Assembly: GCF_910594005.1 (NCBI RefSeq)
Contig: NC_057820.1
Location: forward strand, 811,001 to 875,000
Direction of reading: 5' to 3'
From: Cervus elaphus
Taxonomy: Eukaryota; Chordata; Mammalia; Artiodactyla; Cervidae
Length of the DNA stretch: 64,000 bases
Part shown: positions 1 to 11,470 of the stretch, piece after piece
Position numbering within the stretch: position 1 is the stretch's first letter
Layout: the number at the start of each line of letters is the position of its first letter
Made by a program: the position numbers and the translations under genes
The notes under the pieces: model-generated
Told to the model about the DNA's origin: nothing
Database searches by the model: none
The model's input: only the letters and a program-made list of their open reading frames with translations

Positions 1-2446
1 TGCGTCCACACTGCCTCTCCTGGAGCTTTACGGCCGTTCCTGCTCCGCGGACTTTGTCCTCCCAGGGTGGGAGCTGACCTCTCGGAGCAGAGCAGCGCTG
101 TGGTGCTGGGTGAGCCAAGGAAGGGGACCCTCTCGGGTCACCTGCCTCCAGGGGTCCCGCTGGCCCATCCACTCCGCAGTCCCCGGAAGGCCCGACTCTG
201 ATTTCCCGCCAGCCATGGGCTCGCGGCTTCATCAGGGTGGGCCAGCCCTGCCGAGGAGGACAGGACACCCAGGGGTGCCCTCTCTGGCCTCCATGGGCCT
301 GGGGGCTGCCGCCGCAGGGCCACAGGTGGGCCTTCTCCTCTCTCCCTGCTCAGGCGGGCTCAGCCCGGCCTCACCGCTGGCCGGACCCCGCTGTCCCGAG
401 TGGACAGTGTGTGTGTTTCCATCTAGGCCTCCAGGTGCCCCCAACCCTGCCCTGAGCGCCCGAGGTCCGCTGTCCAGGCCTTTCTCCCCAGGGCGCCTGA
501 CTCTCTGCCCTGTGTTCCCACTCAGCACTTCAGCTCCCCTCCCCTCCTACCCCAGCTCAGCCTGAACTCAGACCGCTGCCTTCCGCCTTCTGCCTGGGGC
601 CCTCCGGTCACTCCCTATGCCCCCAGGTGAGGTAACGGCTTCACCTCTCAGGGTCTCACCATGCCCTCACCCCCTTGACCAGGGCCCCCTGTTCTCTGCC
701 CTCTGGCAAAGCTGGCCCCATCCACTCCTGGTTTTCAGAGCTGCCTCCTAGCACACTGCTTTCTTTCATGCTGTTCCCTCTGTGGAGATGCTGTTCCCGT
801 TGCTCATGGCTAATCCTGCAGTTTCAGGTGGGTCCTGTGCCGAGCAGGTCCCCCGCCACGTGCACCCCCGGGAGGGGGTGTGGAGGTCAGAGGGCAGCCA
901 ACACAGCCGCCAGAGCAGCACCCGGCCGGGCACTGGGGGTGTGGGAGTCGAGAAGGGACGAGAGGGCAGGGGAGGCTGAGGCCCCTGGGCCGGCGTGGTG
1001 ACCGCCGAGTGGGTGCCGGGAGGCACAGGGGATGGTCATTGTTGGTCCTGCTCGCCCCAGGTGGGTGGTGGGCGGCCAGCTGTGTCTCTCTGACTCAGGG
1101 GTCTAAGCTCAGGGTGGCTGCATCCTGCCTTTTCACCAGATGGCTCACTCCTGCTCCAAGCTCCAGAGGGCACGGCCTTCACCCAGAGCTGAGGCAGCGC
1201 GGTGCAGGGGGGGACCGCCCCCTCCCGCTGAGCGTGACCACTCTGCTGGGGACCAGTGAGCACACTCCCTCCTGTCTCCTCCCCCTCCCCGCTCTGTGCC
1301 CGGCGCCCCCACCAGGTTTGGGGGGCCTGATCCCAGTGCTCTCCAAGTCCTCACCTTAAGTCAAGTCCAAGGGGCTCCCTGCCAGGGCTCAGCTCTGAGT
1401 ATCCTTCCTCCAACCGGGAGGCGACCAGGCCCGGGGAGGGGTGTGTGAGGACTTCACACTGGCCGTGCCTCCAGCCTCTGTGTTGCCCCCTGCCGTCCAC
1501 CTTCTGATGGCTCCTCCACCCGACCTCCAGGCAAGGCAAGGCTTGGCGGGTAGTCCTTCACCCTGTAGTATGAATGCAGTCACCGGATCCGTCCCCGGCT
1601 CTCTCAGAAGAAGGGACGCGGTGCAGAAGGGGGTGGGGGCGCTGCCTTCCCAAGCCCCAGAGCTCAGGGAACAGCAGAGGGCAGGGTCACTCATCCCGGG
1701 ACACCAGGCCCCTCCCACCAGTTCACGTGCAGGGCTGCACGGCCCAGTGGGAGGCCCTGCGGCACTCGGTGGGGGCTGGCCGTGTGTCCTGGGACAAGAC
1801 GCCCCTTCCACCTTTCTCCACCTTCAGCACCCTGAGGGGCCCAGAAGGGCAGGCCTGTCCCCTTAACAGGCAGCTCTCAGCAACCTCCCGTGTCAGCAAG
1901 TGCCCGGGCCCCCAGCAACACGGGCCCATGCCGCCCCGGAGCTACACTCTGGCGGTGCCAGTTCCCAGCCAGAAGCCACTGGGGGTCACTCTCCCTTGGG
2001 GGCGGCGTCTGGTGAGCAGCCCAGAAATGCCCTGGGCAGGGGGTTTCCCAGGCGTGGGAGCTCACGCCAACCTCGGGCAGGGTGCAGCCCTTCGCCCGCT
2101 GCCCAGGGCCGCTGGGGTCTCCCGCAGTTGGCCCATCTGCTCAGTGAGTGCTGGCGTCAGCTCAGGGAGGCGGCTGCGGGGTCCTCTCTGACCCTCGGAC
2201 AAGGTAGCCTTCCAGCCTGAGGCTTTCTTGGGCCCCCACATTTTCCCTTCTCAGCGTGTCCTTCACCTCTCAGTCCCTGCGTCCCACCTGTTTACCACCT
2301 GTCTTCCTCACTGGCCCTCACTCTCCACGCGGGATGTCACTGATGGAGGCCCACCAGGGAGGTGGACGCGTGGTGAGCGTGGGTACAGACGCAGTGACAG
2401 TATTGAGTATTCTGCTCATGGATGTGGTCTGTCTCACCTTTCTTTA
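1..2446. other. GC-rich unique sequence, no gene supported
   Basis: I see no recognisable repeat, RNA gene or protein family here. Several open frames of 60-205 codons overlap on both strands, but their translations are low-complexity Pro, Gly, Ala, Arg and Ser mixtures with no domain, as expected of GC-rich non-coding DNA. The last 200 bases before the SINE are less GC-rich and also show nothing recognisable. Confidence 0.6.
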
Positions 2447-2643
2447 GGCCCCTGGCTCAGTGGGTAAAGAGCCTGCCTTCAATGCATTAAACGCGGGAGA
2501 TGTGAGCTCAATCCCTGGCTTGGGAAGATCTCCCGGAGGAGGGCATGGCAACCCACTCCAGTATTCTTACCTGGAGAATCCCGTGCACAGAGGAGCCTGA
2601 ATACAGTCCATAGGTTCACAGAGTCGACACGACTGAGCACACA
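2447..2643 (+). mobile_element. Bov-tA type SINE
   Basis: The left part is tRNA-derived: CTGGCTCAGTGGGTAAAGAG followed by a degenerate B-box region ending in AATCCCTGGCTTGGGAAGAT. The right part is the BovA module with CAACCCACTCCAGTATTC and the terminal CGACACGACTGAGCAC. The order marks the plus strand. It abuts the 3' end of a minus-strand BovB, and I find no clear target-site duplication. The tRNA-like head is diverged and is not a tRNA gene. Confidence 0.9.
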
Positions 2644-2646
2644 TGC

Positions 2647-4060
2647 ATCAGTTCAGTTCAGTCGCTCAGTCATGTCCGACTCTCTGCGACCCCATGAATC
2701 GCAGCACACCAGGCCTCCCTGTCCGTCACCAACTCCCGGAGTTTATTCAAACTCATGCCCATTGAGTCGGTGATGCCATCCAGCCATCTCATCCTCTGTT
2801 GGCCCCTTCTCCTCCTGCCTTCAATCTTTCCCAGCATCAGGGTCTTTTCCAATGAGCCAGTTCTTCGCATCACGTGGCCAAAGTATTGGAGTTGCAGGTT
2901 CAACATCAGTCCTTCCAGTGAACACCCAGGACTGATCTCCTTTACGATAGACTGGCTGAATCTCCTTGAAGTCCAAGAGACTCTCAAGAGTCTTCTCCAA
3001 CACCACAGTTCAAAAGCATCAATTCTTCAGTGCTCAGCTTTCTTTATAGTCCAAATTTCACATCCATACTTGACTATTGGAAAAACCATAGCTTTGACTA
3101 GACAGACCTTTGTCGGCAAAGTAATGTCTCTGCTTTTTAATATGCTGTCTAGGTTGGTCATAGTTTTTCTTCCAAGGAGCAAGCGTCTTTTAATTTCATG
3201 GCTGCGGTCACTGCAGTGATTTTGGCACCCAAGAAAATAAAATCTGTCACTGTTTCTATTGTTTCCCCATCTATTTGCCATGAAGTGATGGGACAAGATG
3301 CCATGATCATAGTTTTCTGAATGTTGAACTTTAAGCCAACTTTTTCACTCTCTGCTTTCACTTTCAACAAGAGGCTCTTTAGTTCTTCGCTTTCTGCCAT
3401 AAGGGTGGTGCCATCTGCATATCTGAGGTTATTGATGTTTCTCTCGACAATCTTGATTTCAGCTTGTGCTTCATCCAGCCCGGCATTTCACATGATGTAC
3501 TCTGCATATAAGTTAAATAACCAGGGTGACAATATACAGCTTTGACATACTCCTTTCCCAATGTGGAACCAGTCTGTTGTTCCATGTCTGGTTCTAACTT
3601 TTGCTTCTTGACCTGCATACAGATTTCTCAGGAGGCAGGTAAGGTGGTCTGATATTCCTCTTGAAGAATTTTCCACAGTTTGTTGTGATCCATGCACTCA
3701 AAGGCTTTGGCATAGTCAATAAAGCAGAAATAGATGTTTTTCTGGAACTCTCTTGCTTTTTCAATGATCAATTTGATCCCTGATTCCCCTGCCTTTTCTA
3801 AATCTAGCTTGAACATCTGAAAGCTCTTGGTTCATGTACTATTGAAGCCTCACTTGGAGAAATTTGAGCATTACTTTGCTAGCATGTGAGATGAATGCAA
3901 TTGTGTGGTAGTTTGAACGTTCTTTGGCATTGCCTTTCTTTGGGATTGGAATGAAAACTGACCTTTTCCAGTCCAGTGGTCACTGCTGAATTTTCCAAAA
4001 TTGCTGGTATATTGAGCGCAGCACTTTCAAAACATCATCTTTTAGGATTTGAAATAGCTC
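2647..4060 (-). mobile_element. BovB (RTE-type) LINE, 5'-truncated, minus strand
   Basis: The plus strand opens with the reverse complement of the BovB 3' end (TCAGTTCAGTTCAGTCGCTC) and then runs back through the reverse-transcriptase region to about 4060, where the match stops and a LINE-1 begins. About 1.4 kb of the usual roughly 3.2 kb element is present. The 5' part, including the endonuclease region, is missing. BovB is the RTE-clade LINE that is abundant in ruminants and shared with squamates. Confidence 0.93.
2670..3816 (-). pseudogene. BovB reverse transcriptase remnant, frameshifted
   Basis: This is the degraded C-terminal half of the BovB ORF2-like protein. It has no cellular role. 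Read on the minus strand, the pieces are an N-terminal block with EKAREFQKNIYFCFIDYAKAF (about 3816-3628), a QSCILSPWLFNLYAEYIM block (about 3550-3488), an MTNLDSILKSRDITLPTKV block (about 3180-3100) and a C-terminal EGRRRRGQQRMRWLDGITDS block (about 2830-2740). They lie in different frames, so at least three frameshifts separate them. Two catalytic-region changes are visible: the Asp-rich motif AFDCVDH reads AFECMDH, and the YADD box reads YADG at about 3411-3425. The element is dead by several independent lesions. Confidence 0.9.
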
Positions 4061-5912
4061 ATGACTAATTTCTCTCAGCCATGACTGGCATTTTTTCAGT
4101 GTACAGGTCTCACACATATTGTGTCAGATTTATCTCTATGTATTTCATATTTTTGATGGTATTGCAGATACTGTTTTATATTTCAAATGTCCAACTGTTT
4201 GTTGCTAGTGCACAGAAATACAGTTAACTTTTGTACACTGATCTTGCATCCTGCAGCCTTGCTAAACTTGCTTAGGTTATTAGTTCTGATACCTTTTTTG
4301 TAGATTGCCTACGTAGACGATCATGCTGTAGAATAATAAAGGATTACTTCTTCCTTTGCAACCTGAGTGCTGGCCAGAACCCCCAGTAGTGCTGAAGAGA
4401 AGAGCTGTGTAGAGACAACCTGTCCTTTTCCCTAAATTTTGGGTGAAAGTATTCAGTCTTTCACCACCAAGTGTGACATCAACTGTGTCAGGGATGCCCG
4501 TTATCAAGATGAGGATGTTCTTTTCTGTGTCTACTTTACTGAAGATTTTTGTTAGAAATGATTGTTGGACTTCATAAAATGATTTTTTTAATTTAAATAG
4601 TCATTAGGTTTTTCATTTTTAGTCTGTTACTACGGTGAATTACATTTTTCAGAGTTAAACCAACCTTGCATTCCTTAGATAAATCCCACTTGATCATGAT
4701 CTGACCCTTTAAAAACACTGTTGAATTCCATTTTCTAAATTTTAAGAATTTTTGCATTTATGTTCATAATGGAATACAGTCTGTAGTTTATTTTTGCTGC
4801 CTAGTGTTGGAGTGAAGGTCATGTTTGCCTCCTAGAATGCATTGGAAAGTGTTTTCTTCTATTCAGTTTTCTGGAACAGTCCCTGAAAAATTATCATTTC
4901 TTCATGAGACTTATTTGGGCTTGGGGTTTTCTTTTTTATAAGGTATTTAACTAAACATTCAATCTTTAATAGTGATAGAATTATTTAGATTTTCTATTTC
5001 TTCTTGAATGGGCTTTGACAGTTTGTGCCTTTGGAGAAATTTGTCCTTTTCTTCTAAGTTGTCCAGCTCATTGACATAAAGTACACACGATATTCCCTTA
5101 ATATCTTTTCTGTACAGTCTGTATTGATGTCACTTTTCTCATTCTTGAAAGTGGTCATTTGTGTATTCCCTCTTTTACTCTGAGTCGGCCTGGCTTGTCA
5201 ATCTTACTGAGCTTCTCAAAGAACCAGCTTTCGATTTCATTGATTTTCTCTACTCCTTTTCTGTTTCATTGATTTCCACTCCAGTGTTTATTATTTCCAT
5301 TCTTTCACTTACTCTGAGTTTTATTTGCTCTTTTCCCCCTTGTTTTTTAAGGTGGAAGTTGAGGTCATTGATTTCGGGTCTTTATTTTTTTCTAGGACAG
5401 ATACTTTCCCTCTATGTATTGTACTGCTTTAGCTGCATGTCAGCTTTTTGATATGTTGTATTTTCATTTTCATTCAATTCAAAATATTCTCATTTTCCTT
5501 TTGACTTCTTCTTTGACCCAGGGGTTATTGAGAAGTATGTTTTATAATTTTTCTAGGTATCTTTCTGTTACTGATTTCTAGTTTAATTCTATTGTGATCA
5601 GATAACATGCCTTGTATGACTTGACTACCTTAAAAATCTTGGAGACTTGTTTTATGACCCAGAGTATGGGCTTTCTTGGTAAGTGTTGGAAAGAATGTGA
5701 AATCTGCTGTTCTGAGTGCCCCATGCATAATCAGCTCAGATTGGTCCATGGTGCATTCAAGGCTTCCATAGTCTTCATGATACTTGTCCATCACTTGTTG
5801 AGAGAAGGTGTTGAAATCTCTAACGACAACTGTGGGTTTGTCTGTTTCCTTGTGTTATTCTTAGTTTTTGCTCCAAGTATTTTAAGCTCTGTTATTGGGT
5901 GTGTAAACATTA

Positions 5913-6305
5913 AAAGAAGGCAGAGCACCAAAGAATTGATGCCTTTGAACTGTGGTGCTGGAGAAAACTCTTGAGAGTCCCTTGGACTTCAAGGAAAGGA
6001 AACCAGTCCACCCTAAGGGAGATCAGTCCTGAGTGTTCATTGGAGGGACTGATGCTGAGGCTGAAGCTCCAATACTTTGGCCACCTGATGCAAAGAGCCA
6101 ACTCATTAGAGAGACCCTGATGCCAGGAAAGATTGAGGGCAGAGGAGAAGGGACGACAGAGGATGAGATGGTTGGATGGTATCACCGACTCAATGGACAT
6201 GAACTTGGGCAAACTCTGGAAGGTGGTGAGGGACAGGGAAGCCTGGCCTGCTGCAGTCAATGGGGTTGCAAAGAGTCAGACGTGACTTGGCGACCGAATA
6301 ACAAC
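5913..6305 (+). mobile_element. BovB 3' fragment inserted in the LINE-1
   Basis: It starts in the C-terminal coding region (RIDAFELWCWRRLL-like block) and ends with GTGACTTGGCGACCGAATAA, a diverged BovB 3' end. The flanking copies GTAAACATTAAAAG (5903-5916) and GTAAACTTTAAAAAG (6306-6320) look like a target-site duplication, and the LINE-1 resumes immediately after. The frame is broken. Confidence 0.9.
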
Positions 6306-6329
6306 GTAAACTTTAAAAAGGTTTATGTC

Positions 6330-6554
6330 CTCCTGGTGAATTAGCCCTCTGAGTGAGTGTGAAAGTTGTTCAGTCGTGTCTGACTCTTTGTGACCCCATG
6401 GACTGTACAGTCCATGGGATTCTCCAGGCCAGAATACTGTAGTGGGTAGCCTTTCCCTTCTCCAGGGGATCTTCCCAAACCAGTGATCAAACCCAGGTCT
6501 CCCGCATTGCAGGCGGACTCTTTACCAGCTAACTCCTCGTGAATTGGTCCTCTG
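6330..6554 (-). mobile_element. Bov-tA type SINE with target-site duplication
   Basis: The reverse complement of Bov-tA (GTTCAGTCGTGTCTGACTCT to GGCGGACTCTTTACCAGC) occupies 6352-6532. It is flanked by imperfect 22-bp duplications of LINE-1 sequence (6330-6351 and 6533-6554, CTCCTGGTGAATT versus CTCCTCGTGAATT). The divergence of the two copies (4 differences by eye) points to an old insertion. Confidence 0.93.
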
Positions 6555-6571
6555 TCATAATTAAAAGCCTC

Positions 6572-7050
6572 TCTTTGTTGGGGGAAGCACACTGATTGAA
6601 ACCACCCACCCTGGCCAGGCACCACAGTAACTATTTGCATGAGTTGTTTTACACCAGGAGGTCCTGGTAAGGAACACGGAACTAATAAGCCTCCACCAAC
6701 TGGAAGAGTTCGGGGAAGGTCAAAAGGAGACACCACATGTCCGACCACCTCCCAGAATCCTTCTTTCTGGCATCCATCTTGACTGAACAAGGCATGAACA
6801 GGCTGAACAAGTCCAAATGATTGGCTCAAGACAACCTGGAAACTAATCCCATCACCGTAAAACCTGGGACTGCAAGCCCCGCAGCAGTTGTTCTCCTGGT
6901 CCCCTCACTCTGCTGCTTTCCCCCGGGCGCCCTTTCCCAATAAAATCTCTTGCTTTGTCAGCACGTGTCTCCTCGGACAATTCATTTCTGAGTGTTAGAC
7001 AAGAGCCCAGTTTAGGGTCCTGGAAGGGGTCCCCCTTCCTGCAACATCTT
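6572..7050 (+). mobile_element. Solo ERV LTR, intact ends, 4-bp target duplication
   Basis: The LTR runs 6576-7046 (471 bp). It begins TGTTGGGGGAAG and ends CTTCCTGCAACA, a short inverted repeat with the canonical TG...CA. It is flanked by TCTT on both sides (6572-6575 and 7047-7050). A 4-bp duplication fits class I (gamma-type) ERVs. An AATAAA signal lies at 6939-6944, and an inverted CCAAT box (GATTGGCT) lies at 6819-6826, so the LTR points right. No retroviral coding sequence is present: this is a recombination-derived solo LTR inside the LINE-1. Confidence 0.9.
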
Positions 7051-8140
7051 TATCCCTGGTAATGCTCTTAGTCTGAAATCTACTTTTATATTAATATAAA
7101 AAAACTCCCGCTTTCTTTTGATTAGCATTAACCAATTTATCTTTTCCCTTTTACTTTCAATCTTGTTGTCTGTGTTTATAGTGGGTTTCATGTAGGTAGC
7201 ATGTAGGTTATCTGGTCAGATAACCTCCGCCTTTTAATTACAGTGTTTAATTGCACTGTTGACTGTAATACCAATATTTCTGGGCTTAAATTCACCTCTT
7301 CTTTTTGTTTTCATCTGTCCCATCTGTCCTTTGGTCCCTTTTCCCCCTTGTTCTGTCTTCTTTTAAGTTGAGTGTGCTTGTGGCTTTATTTCTTTCATCA
7401 GTTTGTCGGCAATTATTCTGAATCTTGCCCTTTCATGTGTTACTTTGTGGTTCATAAGGGCATCTTCAGTTTCTCTCCACCTACATCCAAATGACCTTCC
7501 ACGGTCCCATGGATCATGTAGGAGCCACGCAGTACCCAGCACGTCCCAGCATCTCCTTTCCTGGTCTTTGTGCTCTTTATTTCCATGTGCGTTGTAAGTG
7601 TTCGCAGCACATTATTTTTTATTGTTTTGCTGAAACGCTCGATTACCATAGTTACTGCTGCTGGCAGATGCAGGTGTCCAACTGGCATTGGATCCTTCTG
7701 CTTGAAGGACGTCTCTGACATTCCTGGAGTGTGGTGGATGAATTCTTTCAGCCCTTTTCAGTGTCTGAGAAAGCCTTTCTTCTGCCTTTGGGTTTGAAGG
7801 ATATTTTCCTTGTGTAAGGCATTCCAGGCTGACAGCTGTTTTCTCTCTAAAGATACTGCTCCAAGACCTCCTGATTCACATGCTCCCGGGAGGAACCTGC
7901 TGTCACCCTGTCTTAAGGTCTTTGTACCAAACGTGGTGTTTCCTCTGCTGCTTGAAGACTCTTATCACTAACGTAATAAATTGTGCTTGGGCTTTGTTGA
8001 ACTGCTTGGGCCAGTGTGTTTTCATAAAATTTGGAAAAGTTTTGCGCATTGTGTCTTGAAATATTCTTCCTGCCCTCCCCGCCCCCTCTGGGAGCTCCAG
8101 GTATGCACAGATTTGCTGGACGTTTTCTCACAGGCTCCGC

Positions 8141-10782
8141 TGTGTCCCCTCCAACCCCCCAACTGCAGCCTGGAAACCTTCTAAGACTGCAAACTAGGTG
8201 CCCCAGGTTTCTCTCTGTGTTCCGTCGCAGGGTCACTGTCCAGCCTTGCCTGGTGTCCAGGGTTTTCAAAGCCGGGACTTCATGTATCTTATGTGGTTCT
8301 TGCACTGTTTCCCATGGGAGGGTAAACACAGATCCTCTTCCTCCCGCCTGGCCCCACGTGGAGCTCCTCCTCCTTTTAAATCCACTCAGCTGGTTTTCTA
8401 CCCCTTTAAGGTCACTGAGGACCTTGAGCATTACAGAGGAGCCCAGTCTACTCTTGGGCCTCCTTTTGATCCCTGTCCCGGTCCCCTCCCTGCTGCTGGG
8501 GGACCCTCCTGTTATGCTGTGGTCCCACCACCTCTCCATGGCCTCTCCTCTGGCCCCTCATGCTTCTCTTAAGCTTCTCTTCATTCCTGACCCTTAAGCG
8601 CCCAGGGCTCAGGCTGGACCCTCCCCCTCCTCCCCCTTCCCCTTCTTCCAGCATCTCCTCCTCATCCCACAGTCTCACTGGGTCACATGCTCTAACCCTC
8701 CTGTATCTGGACACCCACGCTTCTGTCTCCAGACCTCTCCAGGTTCTCTCCAGGAATCCAGCCACCACTCAGCACCTACAGCATCTCAGCACCCGAGGGA
8801 CGGCATGCTCACTGTAGCCGGCACCTGCTCCCTTGCCCTGTCTCCCTCCTCCAGCTGCTTTAACCGAAAACCCGACTTCATCGTGACCCACCACTCTCTC
8901 CTGAACGGACCCCTGAATGGACCCCGCCGCCTCTGCGTTCAGTTCAGAGCGCGTCCTGAGCCTTTTCCCAGCACTCCCCACCCTGCCCTCATCATCTCCT
9001 GGGCCAGGGCCGTGGCCCCAGCCTCCATTCTCTGCGCTGCACCCGCCCCAGCCCCGTGCTCTGCTCTCTGCGCTGCAGGGGGTCCTAGTGCACCCACCTT
9101 GGGCCTCCCCTCAGACCCTCTCTGCAGCGGAGTCCCAGCCCCTCTGCCATCCTCAGAGCGCGTGTGTGCTTCCCGGTGACCCCTCGCCCGCCCCCACCCC
9201 GCCTTCCCTCAAGCCAGGCCCTCACTGGCCCCCCGCGTGGGGGGGGGGCTCGACCCTCACTCACCACTGTCTTCGGCTGGGACTGGGCCTGTCGCTGGGC
9301 AGTCTGGAGAGTGGAGGCTCCTGGGTTGAGGGGCCAGGGGGCAGCAGGACCCCGACTCCCTCACGCTGGTGGGTTTGGCCAGGGCGGATGGTCAGCCCCT
9401 TAGGCAACATGGTGACGGGGGGCTGGGTGCTCGGACAGGCGGTGGGGCTTCGGGCTCCAGCCCGTGGGTGCTGCCTCCCGGGCACCTGAGGCTGCGGCCA
9501 GGGCAGGGCTGGACCCGTCCTCAGGGGCCCGATGGCGGAAGGATGGGGCGCTGTCGGGTTGAGGGAAGCAGGCGCCACCCCGCGTGTGCTCTGTCTCCAT
9601 CTGGTCAGACTGCATCTGCAGACGCGCACGAGGGGACCTGGCAGGAAGTCACCTTGGCACGCGTGTCAGCGTGGCCGCGCTCCCGGGAGGAGCCTCCACC
9701 TCTCACCCCCCTGGAAGCGGGAAGGGGCAGCACCCCGGAAGCGGGAAGGGGCCGCCCGTCTAGCTTGCAAATCTCTCCTCTATGGCTTCACTGTGCGGGG
9801 TGGGGTGGGCATAAGGATGTGCCCAAGAGAGAGGGCCTTTCTGGGGGTCCCCACCCCAGCTTCCGGGGGAGAGCTTGGCCTGCATGGAGGAGGAGGAGCT
9901 AGGGGTACACGGTCACTGGTCCTGGGGTCCCTGGGGTCCCTACAGTTCATTCAGAGAGGTCCAGGGGGCCCCCTTCCCTGACCCCACCAGGCACTTGTAG
10001 GAAGGACCCAGGAGCTGGGATTCCTGGGGCACCCTGGCCCCGAGCGGGCGCGGATGTGAGCTCTGCCCTGGTGCGCTGGACAAGGAGGTGCTGGCCTCAG
10101 TCTGCGCCCCTGCGGATTGGGGCCAGGGTCCCTGCTCTGCTCAGCTGGGTCGGTGGGTAGCCTGGCGCGGTGGGCAGGGGTTTGATCTGAGCGCACTCCT
10201 GACCCCTGACTCTCAGAGCCCCTGGGGGGTCCCACAGTGGGGACGTGGGTGAGGTGACACAGCCCTGGGCCTGGGGGTGCTCTAGCAGGCTGCGTGGGGG
10301 CGGGGCATGAGAGTTCGTCTCTGCTGCCCTCATCACAGAGATTTGAGCCCAGTACCTAGTGGAGCCGCTCCAGGGTCAGGATTCACGGTGCCTCCAGCTC
10401 TGCAGTGCCAGCAGGTGGCTCACCCAGAAACGCCAGGGCCGGAGGACGGCTCCCCAGAAAGGAGGGCAGCGCTGGGCCTGCCCCGGCCCAGGCAGGTCCT
10501 GGATCCCTGGCCTCAGCAACCTGGGTCTGTGAAATGGGACCGTCGCACCAACAGTGGGCCAGTGCAGGCGGCCAGGCTGTGGAGGTGGGGGGCCCTGACC
10601 CCTGAGTCGGGTCTGTGGTCCCAGAGGGCAGCTGCCCCCCACCCCTGATCCTGGCCATGGCCAGGGCCCGAGGGGGCCCCGCTCCTGCCCAGGAGGGGCT
10701 GGCCTTCGTGGGGCGAGCAGGCCCCCTGCAAACTCTCCCCTCCTGCCTGCCAGGAGCCCGCCCCCACCCCGGGCACACACAC
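8141..10782. other. GC-rich unique sequence, no gene supported
   Basis: No repeat family or coding exon is recognisable. There is a pyrimidine-rich stretch at 8605-8665, a run of ten G at about 9238-9248, and a short direct repeat of GGAAGCGGGAAGGGGC at about 9713-9755. Open frames of up to 208 codons overlap on both strands and look like composition artefacts. CCAGCAGGTGGC at about 10417 resembles a weak CTCF core. Confidence 0.55.
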
Positions 10783-11062
10783 AACTATTTAATTTTGCTC
10801 TGGCAAGGAATAATAGAGTCCTGTGTATCTATTACAGATGTGGGGAGATTGGGCCACCGCGGCCTGCACGGCACATTCAGAGCCCTAACAAAGCTCCCAC
10901 AATCGACTCGGCCTGCCATTATCCATTCAGCGGGGGTAATAAATGAGCCGGGCGCAGCCTGCCATATACCACCTGGCCCAGATAACGGCTGAAAGGAGAA
11001 AATTAAATTTTGCTTTTGTTGAAACATTATGATTTATGTATTTGTAATATAGGCTGTGGTGG
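10783..11062. promoter_or_regulatory. Candidate conserved non-coding element (AT-rich island)
   Basis: There is an abrupt switch from GC-rich flanks to about 280 bp with many homeodomain-type cores: TTTAATT, AATAATAG, TATTACAG, CCATTATCC, GGTAATAAATG, AAATTAAATTTTGC and TTATGATTTATG. The segment has no repeat similarity and no long sensible frame. Such islands in GC-rich gene-free DNA are typical of deeply conserved developmental enhancers. Conservation itself cannot be read from one sequence, so the call is inference. Confidence 0.4.
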
Positions 11063-11321
11063 GCAATTGGGGGAGAAAAGATTGCCGCGCATCCTTCAGG
11101 GTTACTGATGGCCCCGCTGGCCACTCAGAGAGCCGGGCCGGCCCCAGCCCACTCCCCTGCGTAGGCGGGAGGAACGAGAAACCTCCGGCGCCCCAGGCAG
11201 GACCCACTCCCAGCGGTGGGGACAGAGGCGGGAGGCCCCCCCAGGGAGGCCGGGCATGGAGTCCCCTCCACGGGGGTGGGCAAGGCGGCATCCTGCCGTC
11301 CAGACCCGGGGCCAAGCATTC

Positions 11322-11470
11322 CGAACCTATAAAAATAATTAACTTCTCCGGCCTGGCCCTGGAGAGACGGACACGTGAGCGCGTCCTGTAATTTATAATC
11401 TTGCCGTCCTGCCCCGTAATGCAGCAATCAGAACGGGGCTTATCGTGCTGCAGAAGGTAATGAACTTACC
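11322..11470. promoter_or_regulatory. Candidate conserved non-coding element
   Basis: A second AT-rich island about 260 bp downstream of the first contains CTATAAAAATAATTAACTTC, TGTAATTTATAATC and CAGCAATCAG. It is non-repetitive and flanked by GC-rich DNA. It could be part of the same enhancer cluster. Confidence 0.35.

Larger units (their letters stand above)
4061..8140 (-). mobile_element. LINE-1 (old L1M-like), minus strand, split by three later insertions
   Basis: The segments 4061-5912, 6306-6351, 6533-6575 and 7047-about 8140 read in order as the reverse complement of one LINE-1. First comes the ORF2 fingers and palm region (ATCTTGCATCCTGCAGCCTT near 4241, the complement of the KVAGYKI block). 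Then comes the stretch upstream of the RT palm (GTGATCAGATAACATGCC near 5592, CTCCTGGTGAATT near 6330), the endonuclease start (TCATGTAGGTAGCATGTAGG near 7189), and the region 5' of ORF2 (AAAATTTGGAAAAGTTTTGC near 8027). Both reading frames are heavily broken. The 3' end is missing where the BovB adjoins. The right end fades into GC-rich DNA, so 8140 is approximate. Confidence 0.8.

Noticed and set aside
880..2191. Overlapping frames of 159 and 205 codons near the left end
   Set aside because: Low-complexity GC-driven frames with shadow frames on the opposite strand; no domain.
6576..7046. Full-length endogenous retrovirus
   Set aside because: Both ends belong to a single LTR, LINE-1 sequence flanks it immediately, and no internal viral region exists.
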